DNA of 64,000 bases from Sphingobacterium athyrii (lineage in GTDB: Bacteria; Bacteroidota; Bacteroidia; Sphingobacteriales; Sphingobacteriaceae): NCBI RefSeq assembly GCF_003071065.1, contig NZ_QCXX01000008.1, forward strand, positions 1 to 64,000. The letters run 5' to 3'. Position 1 is the first letter of the stretch; the number at the start of each line of letters is the position of its first letter. The notes beneath the pieces were generated by a model. That model did not search any database. It had not been told where the DNA came from and was given only the letters and a program-made list of their open reading frames with translations. Shown in pieces: positions 8,210 through 17,408 of this stretch. Both the position numbers and the translations under genes were made by a program.

Positions 8210-10321
8210 TTACCCCACGTTGACTTTAAAGTTTTCAAATACAAGGGGAGCATTTACGATGGCGCCCTCGCTATTTTTAACACCTTTAAACTCCGAAGTT
8301 TTCCCTTTTTCCAACAGATTCTTCATCTCCTTTTCCTCCAGAAAAATACCATTCAAGGTTCGCCAAATCTTAAAATCACAACCGCGGGCGTAGTGATCAC
8401 ATTGTGCCACCCGATCATAGAGCAGGATTAAGCCCTTCTCACATTTGGGGCACTTGATTTTCCCCTTCTGCTGTGGTTTGACTTCCTCTTGCGCCAATGA
8501 AATACGCAATGTCAATAACTCTTTGGTAATTTTCGCCGTATAATCCTTAATATGCTTCATAAAAACATCATAAGAAACCTTATTAGCCCGCATTTCTTCC
8601 AACTTCTGCTCCCATTTTCCAGTCAGTGTTACTTTAGCGATCGAGCGATCTTTGACAAGGTTATATACGGCTAGCCCTTTTTCTGTTGGAATCAATTTTT
8701 TCTTATCCCGTTTAATATAATCCCGTTGAAAAAGCGTCTCTATCGTTGCCGCACGGGTAGCTGGTGTTCCCAGTCCACAGTCTTTCATCGCCTGACGCAT
8801 TTCATCATCCTCAATTTCTTTACCTGAAGTTTCCATTGCTTTTAAGAGGGAAGCCTCGGTATGAATCGGACGTGCCTTGGTAAAACGCTCAGCAAGTTCC
8901 AAAGTCAATATTTGCAGAAATTCCTCGGCCAGCAGTTTAGGCAGCTGGGCATTTTCGTTATCTTGGTCATCGCTGTTCTTATCCTCATCCGGAGCTTCTA
9001 TCTGCTCGGCAGAAAGGCGCCAACCGTACTGTTTGATGACCGTTCCCTTTGCGATCAGCTCTACCCCCTGTGCATCTATCGTGACCGTAGTGATATCCTT
9101 TATACAGACTTCAGAGAAACTCTCGACCATACGCTTGGCAATCATGTTGTAAATATTTTGCTGTTCTTTCAACATGTGGCCCGGCTTTTCATCAGTAACC
9201 AACAACGCATGGTGATCAGTTACCTTTTTGTCATCAACAGAACGCTTATTTAACTTTGCCCCAATTAAATTCTTCGCGATGGAAGCAATAGATTCCTCCG
9301 CATGATCCGAAAGATGCTGGAAAAGTTCCTCGATATGTTCGAAAACATCCTCACCGATATAACGGGATCCCGTACGTGGATAGGTAATAACCTTTTTCTC
9401 GTAAAGTGTCTGCGCAATACCCAGGGTTTGGTCGGCCGAGTAGCCGTATTTTTTGTTTGCATCCTGTTGCAGGGAAGTCAAGTCAAACAATAAAGGAGGT
9501 TGTTCCTTTGTCTCTTTGGCTTCAACCTTAGCAACGCGGGCATTTGTTCCAACAGTCAATCGGGCGATGGTCTGTTCGGCAACATCTTTTTTGTCTATTT
9601 TGTTTGAAGTGGCTTTAAAGCTAATATTATCTTTTTCAAAGCCCGCCTGAATTTTATAAAATGCCTGCGGCTTAAAATCTTTATTTTCCAGGTAACGCGA
9701 GCAGATCATCGCCAAGGTTGGCGTCTGAACTCTTCCCAAAGAAAGAAGCCCTTTGTTGCCTGCTGCCAAGGTGATCGCCTGTGTAGCATTGATCCCGATC
9801 AGCCAATCTGATTCCGATCTTGAGCGGGCAGACATGTATAAACTATCGTATTCAGTGCCTTCTTTTAAATTAGCAAAACCTTCTTTGATTGCTTTATCCG
9901 TCTGACTCGAAATCCACAACCGTTTAAACGGCACCTTTGAACCCAAGAAGTAATAGATATTACGAAAGATGAGCTCACCTTCCCGTCCGGCATCCGTCGC
10001 TACAATAATTTCTTCGGCCTGTTCTAATAGTGATTTTATCGTATTGAGCTGTTTGACCGCACCTGTGTCATCCATCTGCTTTCCATCCCGCTTAACTTTT
10101 TTCGATTCCAGTTTAAAATTTGCAGGTATAATAGGAAGATTGGAAATGGTCCAGCTATTATAACCGTAAGCTTGAGGCGTGCATAGTTGAACCAAATGAC
10201 CAAAAGCATAGGTAAAGGCATAGCCGTTTCCGGCGATATAGCCATCTTTGACTTCCTTCGCTCCCATCACACGGGCCAGATCACGTGCCACGGAGGGCTT
10301 TTCAGCTATTACAACTTTCAT
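8210..10321 (-). CDS. topB: DNA topoisomerase III (type IA)
   Basis: The 703-aa enzyme relaxes and decatenates DNA through a tyrosine-linked single-strand break. The TOPRIM domain opens with VVIAEKPSVARDLARVMG and holds the acidic ATDAGREGELIFR motif. The active-site tyrosine lies in ITYPRTGSRY. The C-terminus carries one zinc finger, KCPKCEKG and CDHYARGC, followed by a DUF3945-free tail. Length and domain order match TopB of Bacteroidota. Bacteroidota often have a second topB on conjugative elements, but nothing else here suggests one. Confidence 0.93.
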   Translation of the reverse strand: MKVVIAEKPSVARDLARVMGAKEVKDGYIAGNGYAFTYAFGHLVQLCTPQAYGYNSWTISNLPIIPANFKLESKKVKRDGKQMDDTGAVKQLNTIKSLLEQAEEIIVATDAGREGELIFRNIYYFLGSKVPFKRLWISSQTDKAIKEGFANLKEGTEYDSLYMSARSRSESDWLIGINATQAITLAAGNKGLLSLGRVQTPTLAMICSRYLENKDFKPQAFYKIQAGFEKDNISFKATSNKIDKKDVAEQTIARLTVGTNARVAKVEAKETKEQPPLLFDLTSLQQDANKKYGYSADQTLGIAQTLYEKKVITYPRTGSRYIGEDVFEHIEELFQHLSDHAEESIASIAKNLIGAKLNKRSVDDKKVTDHHALLVTDEKPGHMLKEQQNIYNMIAKRMVESFSEVCIKDITTVTIDAQGVELIAKGTVIKQYGWRLSAEQIEAPDEDKNSDDQDNENAQLPKLLAEEFLQILTLELAERFTKARPIHTEASLLKAMETSGKEIEDDEMRQAMKDCGLGTPATRAATIETLFQRDYIKRDKKKLIPTEKGLAVYNLVKDRSIAKVTLTGKWEQKLEEMRANKVSYDVFMKHIKDYTAKITKELLTLRISLAQEEVKPQQKGKIKCPKCEKGLILLYDRVAQCDHYARGCDFKIWRTLNGIFLEEKEMKNLLEKGKTSEFKGVKNSEGAIVNAPLVFENFKVNVG

Positions 10322-10490
10322 TTTAACGTTTTGAGATTTGAGTATTGAGATTTGAAACGCAACATGTACATGCTCTTAGCTTATCGAGTACTTTCATTTT
10401 TACTTTGACAAGATAACTTACAAAAGTAAGCCTGATCTTAATAAATCGATAACCAGGATCACAAGTTAACAAACTAAATTGTTCGCAAAC

Positions 10491-11849
10491 CTATTCGATA
10501 CTCGGAATTGTTATTCCTTTAATCTTACGATAGAGTTCAATGGCATATACATCAGTCATACCAGAAACAAAATCCAGTACACAACGGATTTTGGAATAGG
10601 AGTCCTGTTTGTCTGTATAAAACTGCTCCGGAATCAAAGCGACTAATTTCTTGTCGTAATTATTTTTGTTCTTTTTAAGGTATGCTGGTACAAACTCTTT
10701 CAACAGGGCATCCATAACACGATAGCCTGCAATCTCAATCTGGACTACAGTTGGCGCATTATAGATCTTCGCTATAGAAATTTTTGAGATCTTGTTCATT
10801 TGCTTTACAATACTGTCATCCAGTGCATCCATTAATGCGGATGAAAAAGTTCCAGATAAAAACTGTTCTTGCTCACGAACAAATACATCGACACAACCTT
10901 TGATCAGGGTATTAATTGCCTTAGCCCGTAAGAGCGCTACACGACTCGGTGTATCAAGCAAACCGTCCAATCGGTCACGAAGATTTTCGGAGCCACATAA
11001 CGGCAATAAAAGTTCCTCGACCTCTTGGTAGGATAATATTTTTAAATGATGCGCATCTTCCAGATCAATGATATTATAACAGATATCGTCGGCAGCTTCT
11101 ACAAGATACACCAAGGGATGTCTCAAATAACCCTTGGGATTGGAAGGATCTCTTAGTAACCCTAACTCGTCCGCAATTTTTTCAAAAGCTTTTTGCTCCT
11201 CTGTAAAAAAACCATATTTTTTGCGATGGTGGCTTTTTTTGACATGCCCATCTATCGCTAAACAAGGATATTTCACAATAGATGCCAATGAGGTATAGGT
11301 CAAAGCAAATCCTTTTGGATCTTTTCCCTGAAAAGCGTGGGTCAGAATCCGTAGCGCATTGGCATTACCTTCAAAATGGGTCAGATCTGCCCATTCTTCG
11401 GCTGTTACCTGTTCCTGATATTTCCGTCCATCTCCATCTGTGAAGTAGGTGGATATCGCAGACTCCCCGGAATGTCCAAATGCAGGGTTCCCCAAATCAT
11501 GAGAGAGACAAGCCGCTGAGATAATATTTCCGACTTCCTGAAGAAATGGGTATTCGGTATCTATATTGGAATTTTCCTCCTTTAACTGTGCATAAAACAT
11601 ACGGCCAAGTGAACGGCCTACGCTGGCAACCTCCAAGCTATGCGTTAGCCTATTGTGCACGAAAACAGCTCCCGGAAGCGGAAAAACCTGTGTTTTATTC
11701 TGTAATCTTCGAAATGGGGAAGAAAAGATCAACCGGTCATAATCCCGTTGAAATTCCGACCTAGCCACAAGGTAGCTGTCAGCTGTTCTATCTTCATAGC
11801 CCCAGCGTTTTGCAGAAAGCAAATCTTTCCAGTTCATTTTTTCAGACAT
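10491..11849 (-). CDS. dgt: Deoxyguanosinetriphosphate triphosphohydrolase (dGTPase)
   Basis: An HD-domain enzyme that hydrolyses dGTP (or dNTPs) to deoxynucleoside and triphosphate, balancing nucleotide pools. The 452-aa protein has the family opening DYDRLIFSSPFRRLQNKTQVFPLP, the first metal histidine in HNRLTHSLEVA, and the HD pair in SHDLGNPAFGHSGE. The following ADDICYNIIDLEDA contributes the last metal aspartate. Length matches the family. It lies just upstream of topB on the same strand, with a 169-nt gap suggesting separate promoters. Confidence 0.93.
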   Translation of the reverse strand: MSEKMNWKDLLSAKRWGYEDRTADSYLVARSEFQRDYDRLIFSSPFRRLQNKTQVFPLPGAVFVHNRLTHSLEVASVGRSLGRMFYAQLKEENSNIDTEYPFLQEVGNIISAACLSHDLGNPAFGHSGESAISTYFTDGDGRKYQEQVTAEEWADLTHFEGNANALRILTHAFQGKDPKGFALTYTSLASIVKYPCLAIDGHVKKSHHRKKYGFFTEEQKAFEKIADELGLLRDPSNPKGYLRHPLVYLVEAADDICYNIIDLEDAHHLKILSYQEVEELLLPLCGSENLRDRLDGLLDTPSRVALLRAKAINTLIKGCVDVFVREQEQFLSGTFSSALMDALDDSIVKQMNKISKISIAKIYNAPTVVQIEIAGYRVMDALLKEFVPAYLKKNKNNYDKKLVALIPEQFYTDKQDSYSKIRCVLDFVSGMTDVYAIELYRKIKGITIPSIE

Positions 11850-11989
11850 AGCGCAAATATATAAAAAATAAAAATTTAGGCACCTATTAGATCAACCCGA
11901 AAAAACCGCCTAACCGGAGTCTCCCCTCTCAATTCTCATATCTCACGACTTATATGTATCTTTAACCTAAATACCAATGGGAATCAATC

Positions 11990-13048
11990 ATGACAAAATA
12001 TCAAACACTTATTCCAAAACATTTTGAAACCAATATTGAGGGGAAAAACACCCATTTACTTTTATTAAAAAATGAGGGCGGTATGCAGGTGCTTTTAACG
12101 GATTACGGCGCCCGTATTGTCAGTATCCTAGTCCCCGACAACAAGGGCAACCTAGTTGATGTTGCTCTCGGCTTTGATTCCATTCAGGGTTACCTGGAAT
12201 CCGATGAAAAATACCATGGCTGTACCGCTGGCCGATTTGCAAACCGCATCGCAAACGGCAAATTTGAAATAGACGGGAAACAGTATACACTTCCGCAGAA
12301 CAATGGCACAAATTGTCTGCATGGTGGAATATCGGGCTTCCATGATAAAGTTTGGGACCGTAGAGTAACCTATCAGTCTCATGTAGAATTTTACTACGTT
12401 TCTAAAGATGGCGAGGAGGGTTTCCCGGGAAACTTAAAAATAATGGTTTCCTACACGCTAACGAGAAATAACGAAATCATTATCAAATACCACGCAGAGT
12501 CCGATGCTGACACGCATATTAATTTAACAAATCATACCTATTTCAATCTTGATGGCGAGGGAAGCGGAGATGTATTGCAACAAGTACTTCAAATAAATTC
12601 AGACGAAGTGCTGTTTGTGGATGAGAATCAAGTACCCAATGCGATCGTACCGGTAGAAGGGACGGCTTTTGACTTCAGAACCCCTAAAAAAATTGTTCAG
12701 GACATCACGGAAAATGATGAGCAGCTCATTGCAGCCAAAGGCTATGACCATTGTTATGTCAATAATAAACCAATCTCCCAGCCCTGCGCAACAGCTTACT
12801 CAAAAAACACAGGCATTCAGCTGGATGTATTCACTACTGAGCCCGGAGTACAACTGTATACTGGAAATTGGATGACGGGAAATGATATCGGCAAAAGAGG
12901 GTATAAATATCTACCTTATGCCGGATTCTGTCTGGAGACACAACATTTTCCTGATAGCCCCAATCAAGCAGAATTTCCCTCCACGCTATTAAGGGCCGGT
13001 GAATCGTTTGATTCAGAGACACACTTTAAGTTTTCAATTAAGAAATAA
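11990..13048 (+). CDS. galM: Aldose 1-epimerase (galactose mutarotase)
   Basis: The 352-aa protein interconverts alpha and beta anomers of aldoses such as galactose and glucose. Visible family marks are GCTAGRFANRIANGKF, the catalytic histidines in NCLHGG and NLTNHTYFNL, GYDHCYV, and the acid GFCLETQHFPDSPN. There is no signal peptide, so it should act in the cytoplasm. It is a single gene ended by a strong terminator. Confidence 0.93.
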   Translation: MTKYQTLIPKHFETNIEGKNTHLLLLKNEGGMQVLLTDYGARIVSILVPDNKGNLVDVALGFDSIQGYLESDEKYHGCTAGRFANRIANGKFEIDGKQYTLPQNNGTNCLHGGISGFHDKVWDRRVTYQSHVEFYYVSKDGEEGFPGNLKIMVSYTLTRNNEIIIKYHAESDADTHINLTNHTYFNLDGEGSGDVLQQVLQINSDEVLFVDENQVPNAIVPVEGTAFDFRTPKKIVQDITENDEQLIAAKGYDHCYVNNKPISQPCATAYSKNTGIQLDVFTTEPGVQLYTGNWMTGNDIGKRGYKYLPYAGFCLETQHFPDSPNQAEFPSTLLRAGESFDSETHFKFSIKK

Positions 13049-13050
13049 CA

Positions 13051-13091
13051 AAAAAGAGCTGTGATAACATACATATATCACAGCTCTTTTT
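13051..13091. terminator. Bidirectional terminator between galM and argH
   Basis: A 16-bp stem, AAAAAGAGCTGTGATA (13051-13066) paired with 13076-13091, gives a U-run on either strand. It therefore serves galM on plus and argH on minus. Confidence 0.85.
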
Positions 13092-13157
13092 CATCAAGCA
13101 TGTCTCAATCAGCACCTATTGTTGCCAAGTGTTACGGACTGAATAGGATAATTGGCC

Positions 13158-14489
13158 TTATTTCACCAATTCTTCCAAGGCCTTTTCTACTTGTTCAAAT
13201 CCGAAAGTCGCTTTTACCTGCTGAAACATTCGTTGAATCTGATCGTTACAAAGATTTCCGATACTACCTTCATGTGTATGGTTAACCTCTTTCGATGGTT
13301 TGAAACGTCCTTCGTCAATATCAATACCAATAGTCCGGTAAGCCTCACGGAAAGGCACGCCTTTAAGCACCTCATTGTTTACCACCTCAACGGAGAAAAG
13401 GTAATCGTATTTTGGGTCATCAAGGATATTGTCTTTTACGGAAATATTTTCTAGCATGAAGGTCGCTATTTCAAGACATTCATTCAGCGATTTAAACGCT
13501 GGGAATAGATTTTCCTTTAACAATTGGAGATCCCTATGGTAACCCGAAGGAAGATTCGTTGTCATCAATGCAATTTCATTCGGCAATGCCTGAATTTTAT
13601 TACAACGTGAACGGATCAGTTCAAAAACGTCAGGATTTTTCTTGTGTGGCATAATACTCGACCCTGTTGTCAAATGGGCAGGGAATGAAATAAAGCCAAA
13701 ATTCTGATTGATATATAAGCACACGTCCATCGCGAACTTTGCTAATGTAGCTGCGATCGAACTCATCCCCTGTGCTAAAATCCGTTCGGTCTTACCCCTA
13801 CCCATCTGCGCATAGACCACATTATAGTTCAGATCTTCAAATCCCAATAACTGTGTGGTCATTGTTCTATTTAACGGAAAAGAAGAACCATAACCTGCAG
13901 CCGAACCCAATGGATTTTTATTGCAGACCTTCCAGGCCGCTTTCATCATTTCCAGATCATCAACCAGACTTTCCGCATAAGCTCCAAACCATAAACCAAA
14001 AGATGATGGCATCGCAATCTGAAGATGTGTGTAGCCTGGGATCAAAATATGTTTATAACGTTCACTAAGCTGGATCAGTTCATTGAAGAAAGCTTCGGTA
14101 TTCTGAATAATATGTTGGATCTCTGTACGGAAGTACAGTTTTAAGTCCACAAGCACTTGATCATTTCGGGATCGGCCTGAATGAATTTTTTTACCAGCCT
14201 CGCCGATGCGTTGTGTGAGTAACATCTCAACCTGTGAATGCACATCTTCTACCGAATCTTCAATCTGAAAATCCCCCGCTAAAATTTCCTTATAGATATT
14301 TTTCAGTTCCTTCTGTACCAAAGCAAGATCCTCATCAGTCATCAGGCTGATGCTATTTAGCATCCGTGTATGGGCCAAAGAGCCCAAAACATCCGCTGCA
14401 GCAAGCTGTAGGTCCATCACACGGTCATTACCTACGGTAAAAGATTCTACAAACGAATCAACATCTATATTTTTTTGCCAGATTTTCAT
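13158..14489 (-). CDS. argH: Argininosuccinate lyase
   Basis: Last step of arginine synthesis: argininosuccinate to arginine and fumarate. The 443-aa protein shows the fumarase/aspartase superfamily signature TGSSIMPHKKNPD with the catalytic serine, plus IHSGRSRNDQV and HLQIAMPSSFG. I start at Met 14489 (MKIWQKNID), the family-typical N-terminus; the open frame extends upstream only through a TTG. It lies more than 30 kb from argG and argC in this window, so the pathway is split. Confidence 0.93.
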   Translation of the reverse strand: MKIWQKNIDVDSFVESFTVGNDRVMDLQLAAADVLGSLAHTRMLNSISLMTDEDLALVQKELKNIYKEILAGDFQIEDSVEDVHSQVEMLLTQRIGEAGKKIHSGRSRNDQVLVDLKLYFRTEIQHIIQNTEAFFNELIQLSERYKHILIPGYTHLQIAMPSSFGLWFGAYAESLVDDLEMMKAAWKVCNKNPLGSAAGYGSSFPLNRTMTTQLLGFEDLNYNVVYAQMGRGKTERILAQGMSSIAATLAKFAMDVCLYINQNFGFISFPAHLTTGSSIMPHKKNPDVFELIRSRCNKIQALPNEIALMTTNLPSGYHRDLQLLKENLFPAFKSLNECLEIATFMLENISVKDNILDDPKYDYLFSVEVVNNEVLKGVPFREAYRTIGIDIDEGRFKPSKEVNHTHEGSIGNLCNDQIQRMFQQVKATFGFEQVEKALEELVK

Positions 14490-14956
14490 TAATATATATT
14501 GTTTTATGGTAACGAAATTATGATGAGCCAATATTCATTTCGGTTTAGCAGCTGATCATAGCTCATCAGAATATTTATTTGTATGTCATTTTTTGTCTTA
14601 GGGCCATTCGCCTACCCTCAGCAAATAGTTATTTGTCAATTGGCGCAATCTCGCATTTACAACTCAGCTTTTTTACGCATAAAACGATCTCTATTCATTA
14701 TTTATGATCTCTCTTAAACAGATTGAAGTTATTGATCAAAATGCACCCGATTTTTTAACAATGCAAAAATACCAATTGCAAATGGTTATATCAATGCCAA
14801 GCTGTGCAAGGAGAAACAATAATCAAAAGAGGGGCAAAAAGGAGAATTTTGGAATAAAAAAATATATGTTACAAAAAAAAACAAATGTTAAAAGTTTGTT
14901 AAATCGCAATAAACACATTTTATAAGTAACCACTCACTTTATTTTTAAAAGTTATT

Positions 14957-14986
14957 TTGTCAGTTTTTTAAGTATTCCTATGTTTG
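14957..14986 (+). promoter_or_regulatory. Promoter of a candidate small RNA
   Basis: TTG (14957-14959), a 19-bp spacer and a perfect TATGTTTG (14979-14986) form a near-ideal Bacteroidota promoter. It is followed not by a gene but by a structured 170-nt stretch ending in a terminator. Confidence 0.6.
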
Positions 14987-14992
14987 TAGTGT

Positions 14993-15165
14993 AAGGGAGA
15001 TGAAAAAATAGAAGCCGGTAAGGTTAGTAAATACTTACCACTTTAAATACACCGAGATTAAAAACCAAATATGATAGACCCCAACGTCTTAAAACTTGCA
15101 AGAAATTACCTAACCAATTGTGAATCGAAATTTAAAGGCACGTCAAACCAAGATGTGCCTTTTTT
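14993..15165 (+). ncRNA. Candidate structured small RNA, about 170 nt
   Basis: The stretch is delimited by a consensus promoter upstream and an intrinsic terminator downstream. It contains a hairpin GGTAAG (15017) with CTTACC (15034), nested within CCGGT and ACACCG, and GGTTAG/CTAACC segments that offer an alternative pairing. I see no tmRNA tag frame, no SRP GGAAGCAGC loop and no RNase P signature. A 41-aa frame (15071-15196) runs through the terminator and is unlikely to be the product. A 6S-like role is possible but not shown. The preceding 14490-14950 interval holds only AT-rich sequence and the argH promoter region. Confidence 0.45.
15134..15165 (+). terminator. Intrinsic terminator of the candidate small RNA
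   Basis: AAAGGCAC (15134-15141) pairs with GTGCCTTT (15155-15162) and runs into six Ts. It lies upstream of the rbfA promoter, so it ends a transcript separate from rbfA. Confidence 0.7.
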
Positions 15166-15225
15166 CGTATACACGGGTGCTAAAGCCAGTCAATAGGTAT
15201 GCATGTGATTCTAGCCTAAAATACT

Positions 15226-15233
15226 TATCTTTG
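15226..15233 (+). promoter_or_regulatory. -7 box of the rbfA operon
   Basis: TATCTTTG is a perfect Bacteroidota -7 element. It overlaps an in-frame ATG at 15233, which therefore cannot be the rbfA start and fixes the start at 15272. No convincing TTG element is found at the usual distance. Confidence 0.5.
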
Positions 15234-15271
15234 TGTATCATATTGAGCATATTCAACATAAAACGTATACG

Positions 15272-15646
15272 ATGGGAACAGAAAGCAAGAGACAGCAACG
15301 TTTTGCTGGAGTCATTCAACAAGATTTAGCAGCATTATTTCAACGGGAAGGTAAAGCGTGGGCTCCGGGAGCATTCATTACAGTTACACGTGTTCGAGTT
15401 ACTCCTGATTTGGCTATCGCACGTGTTTATTTGAGCTTTTTAAACACGAAGACTGCGCAGGAAGACATGAAAGCTATACGTACCAAAACATCCGAGATAC
15501 GTTATAAGTTAGGATCAAAAATTAAAAACCAAGTCAAAATTGTTCCGCAATTGGAATTTTTCCTGGATGACACCAATGAGTACGTGGAGCACATGGAAAA
15601 ATTGTTTGAAGAAATAAGTAAAGAGCCTCGTCAACCAGAAGAATAA
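15272..15646 (+). CDS. rbfA: 30S ribosome-binding factor A
   Basis: RbfA is a KH-like protein needed for late 16S rRNA maturation and cold adaptation of the 30S subunit. The 124-aa protein has the family opening RQQRFAGVIQQDLAALFQRE and the core VTRVRVTPDLAIARVYLSF; the end is acidic, as is usual. Start chosen at 15272 (MGTESKR), since the upstream in-frame ATG lies inside the promoter. It leads a cluster with aat, a class V aminotransferase and a DUF2027-like gene. Confidence 0.92.
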   Translation: MGTESKRQQRFAGVIQQDLAALFQREGKAWAPGAFITVTRVRVTPDLAIARVYLSFLNTKTAQEDMKAIRTKTSEIRYKLGSKIKNQVKIVPQLEFFLDDTNEYVEHMEKLFEEISKEPRQPEE

Positions 15647-15677
15647 CGCAATTTAAATTGGCCTATCTAAAGGATCG

Positions 15678-16334
15678 ATGGTATTTGAACTGGATAACAA
15701 AAAGCTGGAGTTTCCACATCCGAGCTACGCTGATGAAGATGGTTTATTGGCTGTCGGGGGTGACCTTTCGGCTGACCGATTGCTTTTGGCCTATAGCAAT
15801 GGTATATTTCCCTGGTTTAGTGAGGATACACCGATATTATGGTATGCACCTCATCCACGCTTCGTCATCTATCCTTCCAAGATCAAGATCAGCAAAAGCA
15901 TGGCTGCCTGTATCCGGAAAAAGACCTTTTCCATTTCGGTAGACCGCAGTTTTCATACGGTCATCCAGAATTGCTCCACTATCAATAGAAAGGATCAAGA
16001 TGGAACATGGATCACAGAAGACATGATCCGGGCTTATACAGCATTGCATGAAATGGGATATGCACATTCAGTGGAAGTATGGCAAGATGGATTACTTGTA
16101 GGTGGGCTCTATGGTATGCTGATCAATGGTGTATTTTGTGGAGAGAGCATGTTTTCCAAAGTACCTAATGCTTCGAAAGCTGCACTGATTTACCTCGCGC
16201 AAGAAATAGACCTACAATTGATAGACTGTCAATTTCATACGTCCCATCTGGAAAGCATGGGCGGTGAATACCTTTCCTTACCTGATTATTTAGCAATATT
16301 AACAAAAGACCCAAGATATGAACAGTCCATATAG
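15678..16334 (+). CDS. aat: Leucyl/phenylalanyl-tRNA--protein transferase
   Basis: Aat attaches Leu or Phe from aminoacyl-tRNA to proteins with N-terminal Arg or Lys, making them substrates for ClpAP through ClpS. The 218-aa protein shows the hallmark GLLAVGGDLSADRLLLAYSNGIFPWF, then GTWITEDMIRAYTALHEMGYAHSVEVW and GVFCGESMFS, covering the whole domain. It starts 31 nt after rbfA and its end overlaps the next gene by 17 nt, so the genes are probably cotranscribed. Confidence 0.95.
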   Translation: MVFELDNKKLEFPHPSYADEDGLLAVGGDLSADRLLLAYSNGIFPWFSEDTPILWYAPHPRFVIYPSKIKISKSMAACIRKKTFSISVDRSFHTVIQNCSTINRKDQDGTWITEDMIRAYTALHEMGYAHSVEVWQDGLLVGGLYGMLINGVFCGESMFSKVPNASKAALIYLAQEIDLQLIDCQFHTSHLESMGGEYLSLPDYLAILTKDPRYEQSI

Positions 16335-17406
16335 TAAATATTTTGACATTGATGAAGCGACAACTTACTTGACCACCCCCGGTTCAGGTCTACTTTCACG
16401 TGAAACAAAGCAATGGCGCACGCAACGCGATCAAGCGTTTCATGAGTCAAACACATCGCTTCGTGAACAACAGGGCGCCATGTTGGATTCTTGCAGAAAT
16501 ACACTTGGACAATTCTTCAATTGTCCCGGAACCAATGTATTTTTATCAAGCTGCTTTTCTTTTGGATTCAATGCATTACTAGCGGGCCTTCCCAAACATT
16601 ATAAGGTGCTGCTTTTGGACAATGATTATCCCTCGGTAAATTTCCCAACTATAGTTAGTGGGTTTGAGCATAGCTTTGTCAATATGGACGAACAGCTTGA
16701 GGCTAATATTCTGGATGCCATAGCAACTTTTAGACCTAACGTACTTATTCTATCCATTGTTCAGTACATCTCCGGTTTAAAAATAGACCTTTCTTTTATA
16801 CAGGAATTAAAACATCAGCATCCTGATTTGTTAATCATTGGCGATGGAACGCAATTTTTAGGAACTGATTTATTTGACTTTAATACCTCGGGCTTTGACG
16901 CCGTATTGAGCAGCGGATACAAATGGCTAATGGCCGGATTCGGAAATGGCTTTATCCTGCTGAACGATCGACTTAAAGAAATCCTTTATGCTGATATCCA
17001 GAAAAACTACAGTTACCTCAACAACCAATGGATGAATAAATCCGTAGTACAGTTATGCTTTGAACCAGGGCATCTGGACACCCTAGCTCAGGGAACCTTA
17101 CAACAGTCTCTATTGCAGTTTGAACAATGGGGATATGCTGAAACAGTCTTGTATACACAGGATCTGGTGGCACAGGCCCGGGCTGAACTGGCTAGTAGAG
17201 GGCTACTCCTGGATCGTATTATAAATAGACGTCCGCAAAGCAATATTTTCAATATACAGATCGACCCCAAAAATTTTCAGCTTCTGATGGATGAGGGTAT
17301 AAAATGTTTCCCCCGCGGTTCCGGTATCCGGGTCGGATTCCACCTCTACAATGACCATGCAGATCTTGAAAAACTATTATATATTATAGATACAAAAGCA
17401 AATTAA
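16318..17406 (+). CDS. Class V PLP-dependent aminotransferase-like protein
   Basis: A 362-aa fold-type I PLP enzyme. Asp in LIIGDGTQFLG and the lysine of SSGYKWLMAGFGNGF fit the PLP-binding Asp and Schiff-base Lys of the class V family (cysteine desulfurase, kynureninase and relatives). It lacks a cysteine-bearing loop expected of an active cysteine desulfurase near the end, so that reaction is not supported. The substrate is unknown. It overlaps aat by 17 nt and the DUF2027-like gene starts 2 nt after its stop, so translation is coupled in one operon. Confidence 0.75.
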   Translation: MNSPYSKYFDIDEATTYLTTPGSGLLSRETKQWRTQRDQAFHESNTSLREQQGAMLDSCRNTLGQFFNCPGTNVFLSSCFSFGFNALLAGLPKHYKVLLLDNDYPSVNFPTIVSGFEHSFVNMDEQLEANILDAIATFRPNVLILSIVQYISGLKIDLSFIQELKHQHPDLLIIGDGTQFLGTDLFDFNTSGFDAVLSSGYKWLMAGFGNGFILLNDRLKEILYADIQKNYSYLNNQWMNKSVVQLCFEPGHLDTLAQGTLQQSLLQFEQWGYAETVLYTQDLVAQARAELASRGLLLDRIINRRPQSNIFNIQIDPKNFQLLMDEGIKCFPRGSGIRVGFHLYNDHADLEKLLYIIDTKAN

Positions 17407-17408
17407 TC

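Noticed and set aside
14704..14925. 73-aa ORF on plus upstream of the small RNA
   Set aside because: Lys/Asn-rich translation of AT-rich sequence, no promoter or terminator belonging to it, no recognisable domain.
15071..15196. 41-aa ORF (MIDPNVLKLARNYLTN...) inside the candidate small RNA
   Set aside because: It reads through the intrinsic terminator at 15134-15165, so a transcript would end before its stop codon.
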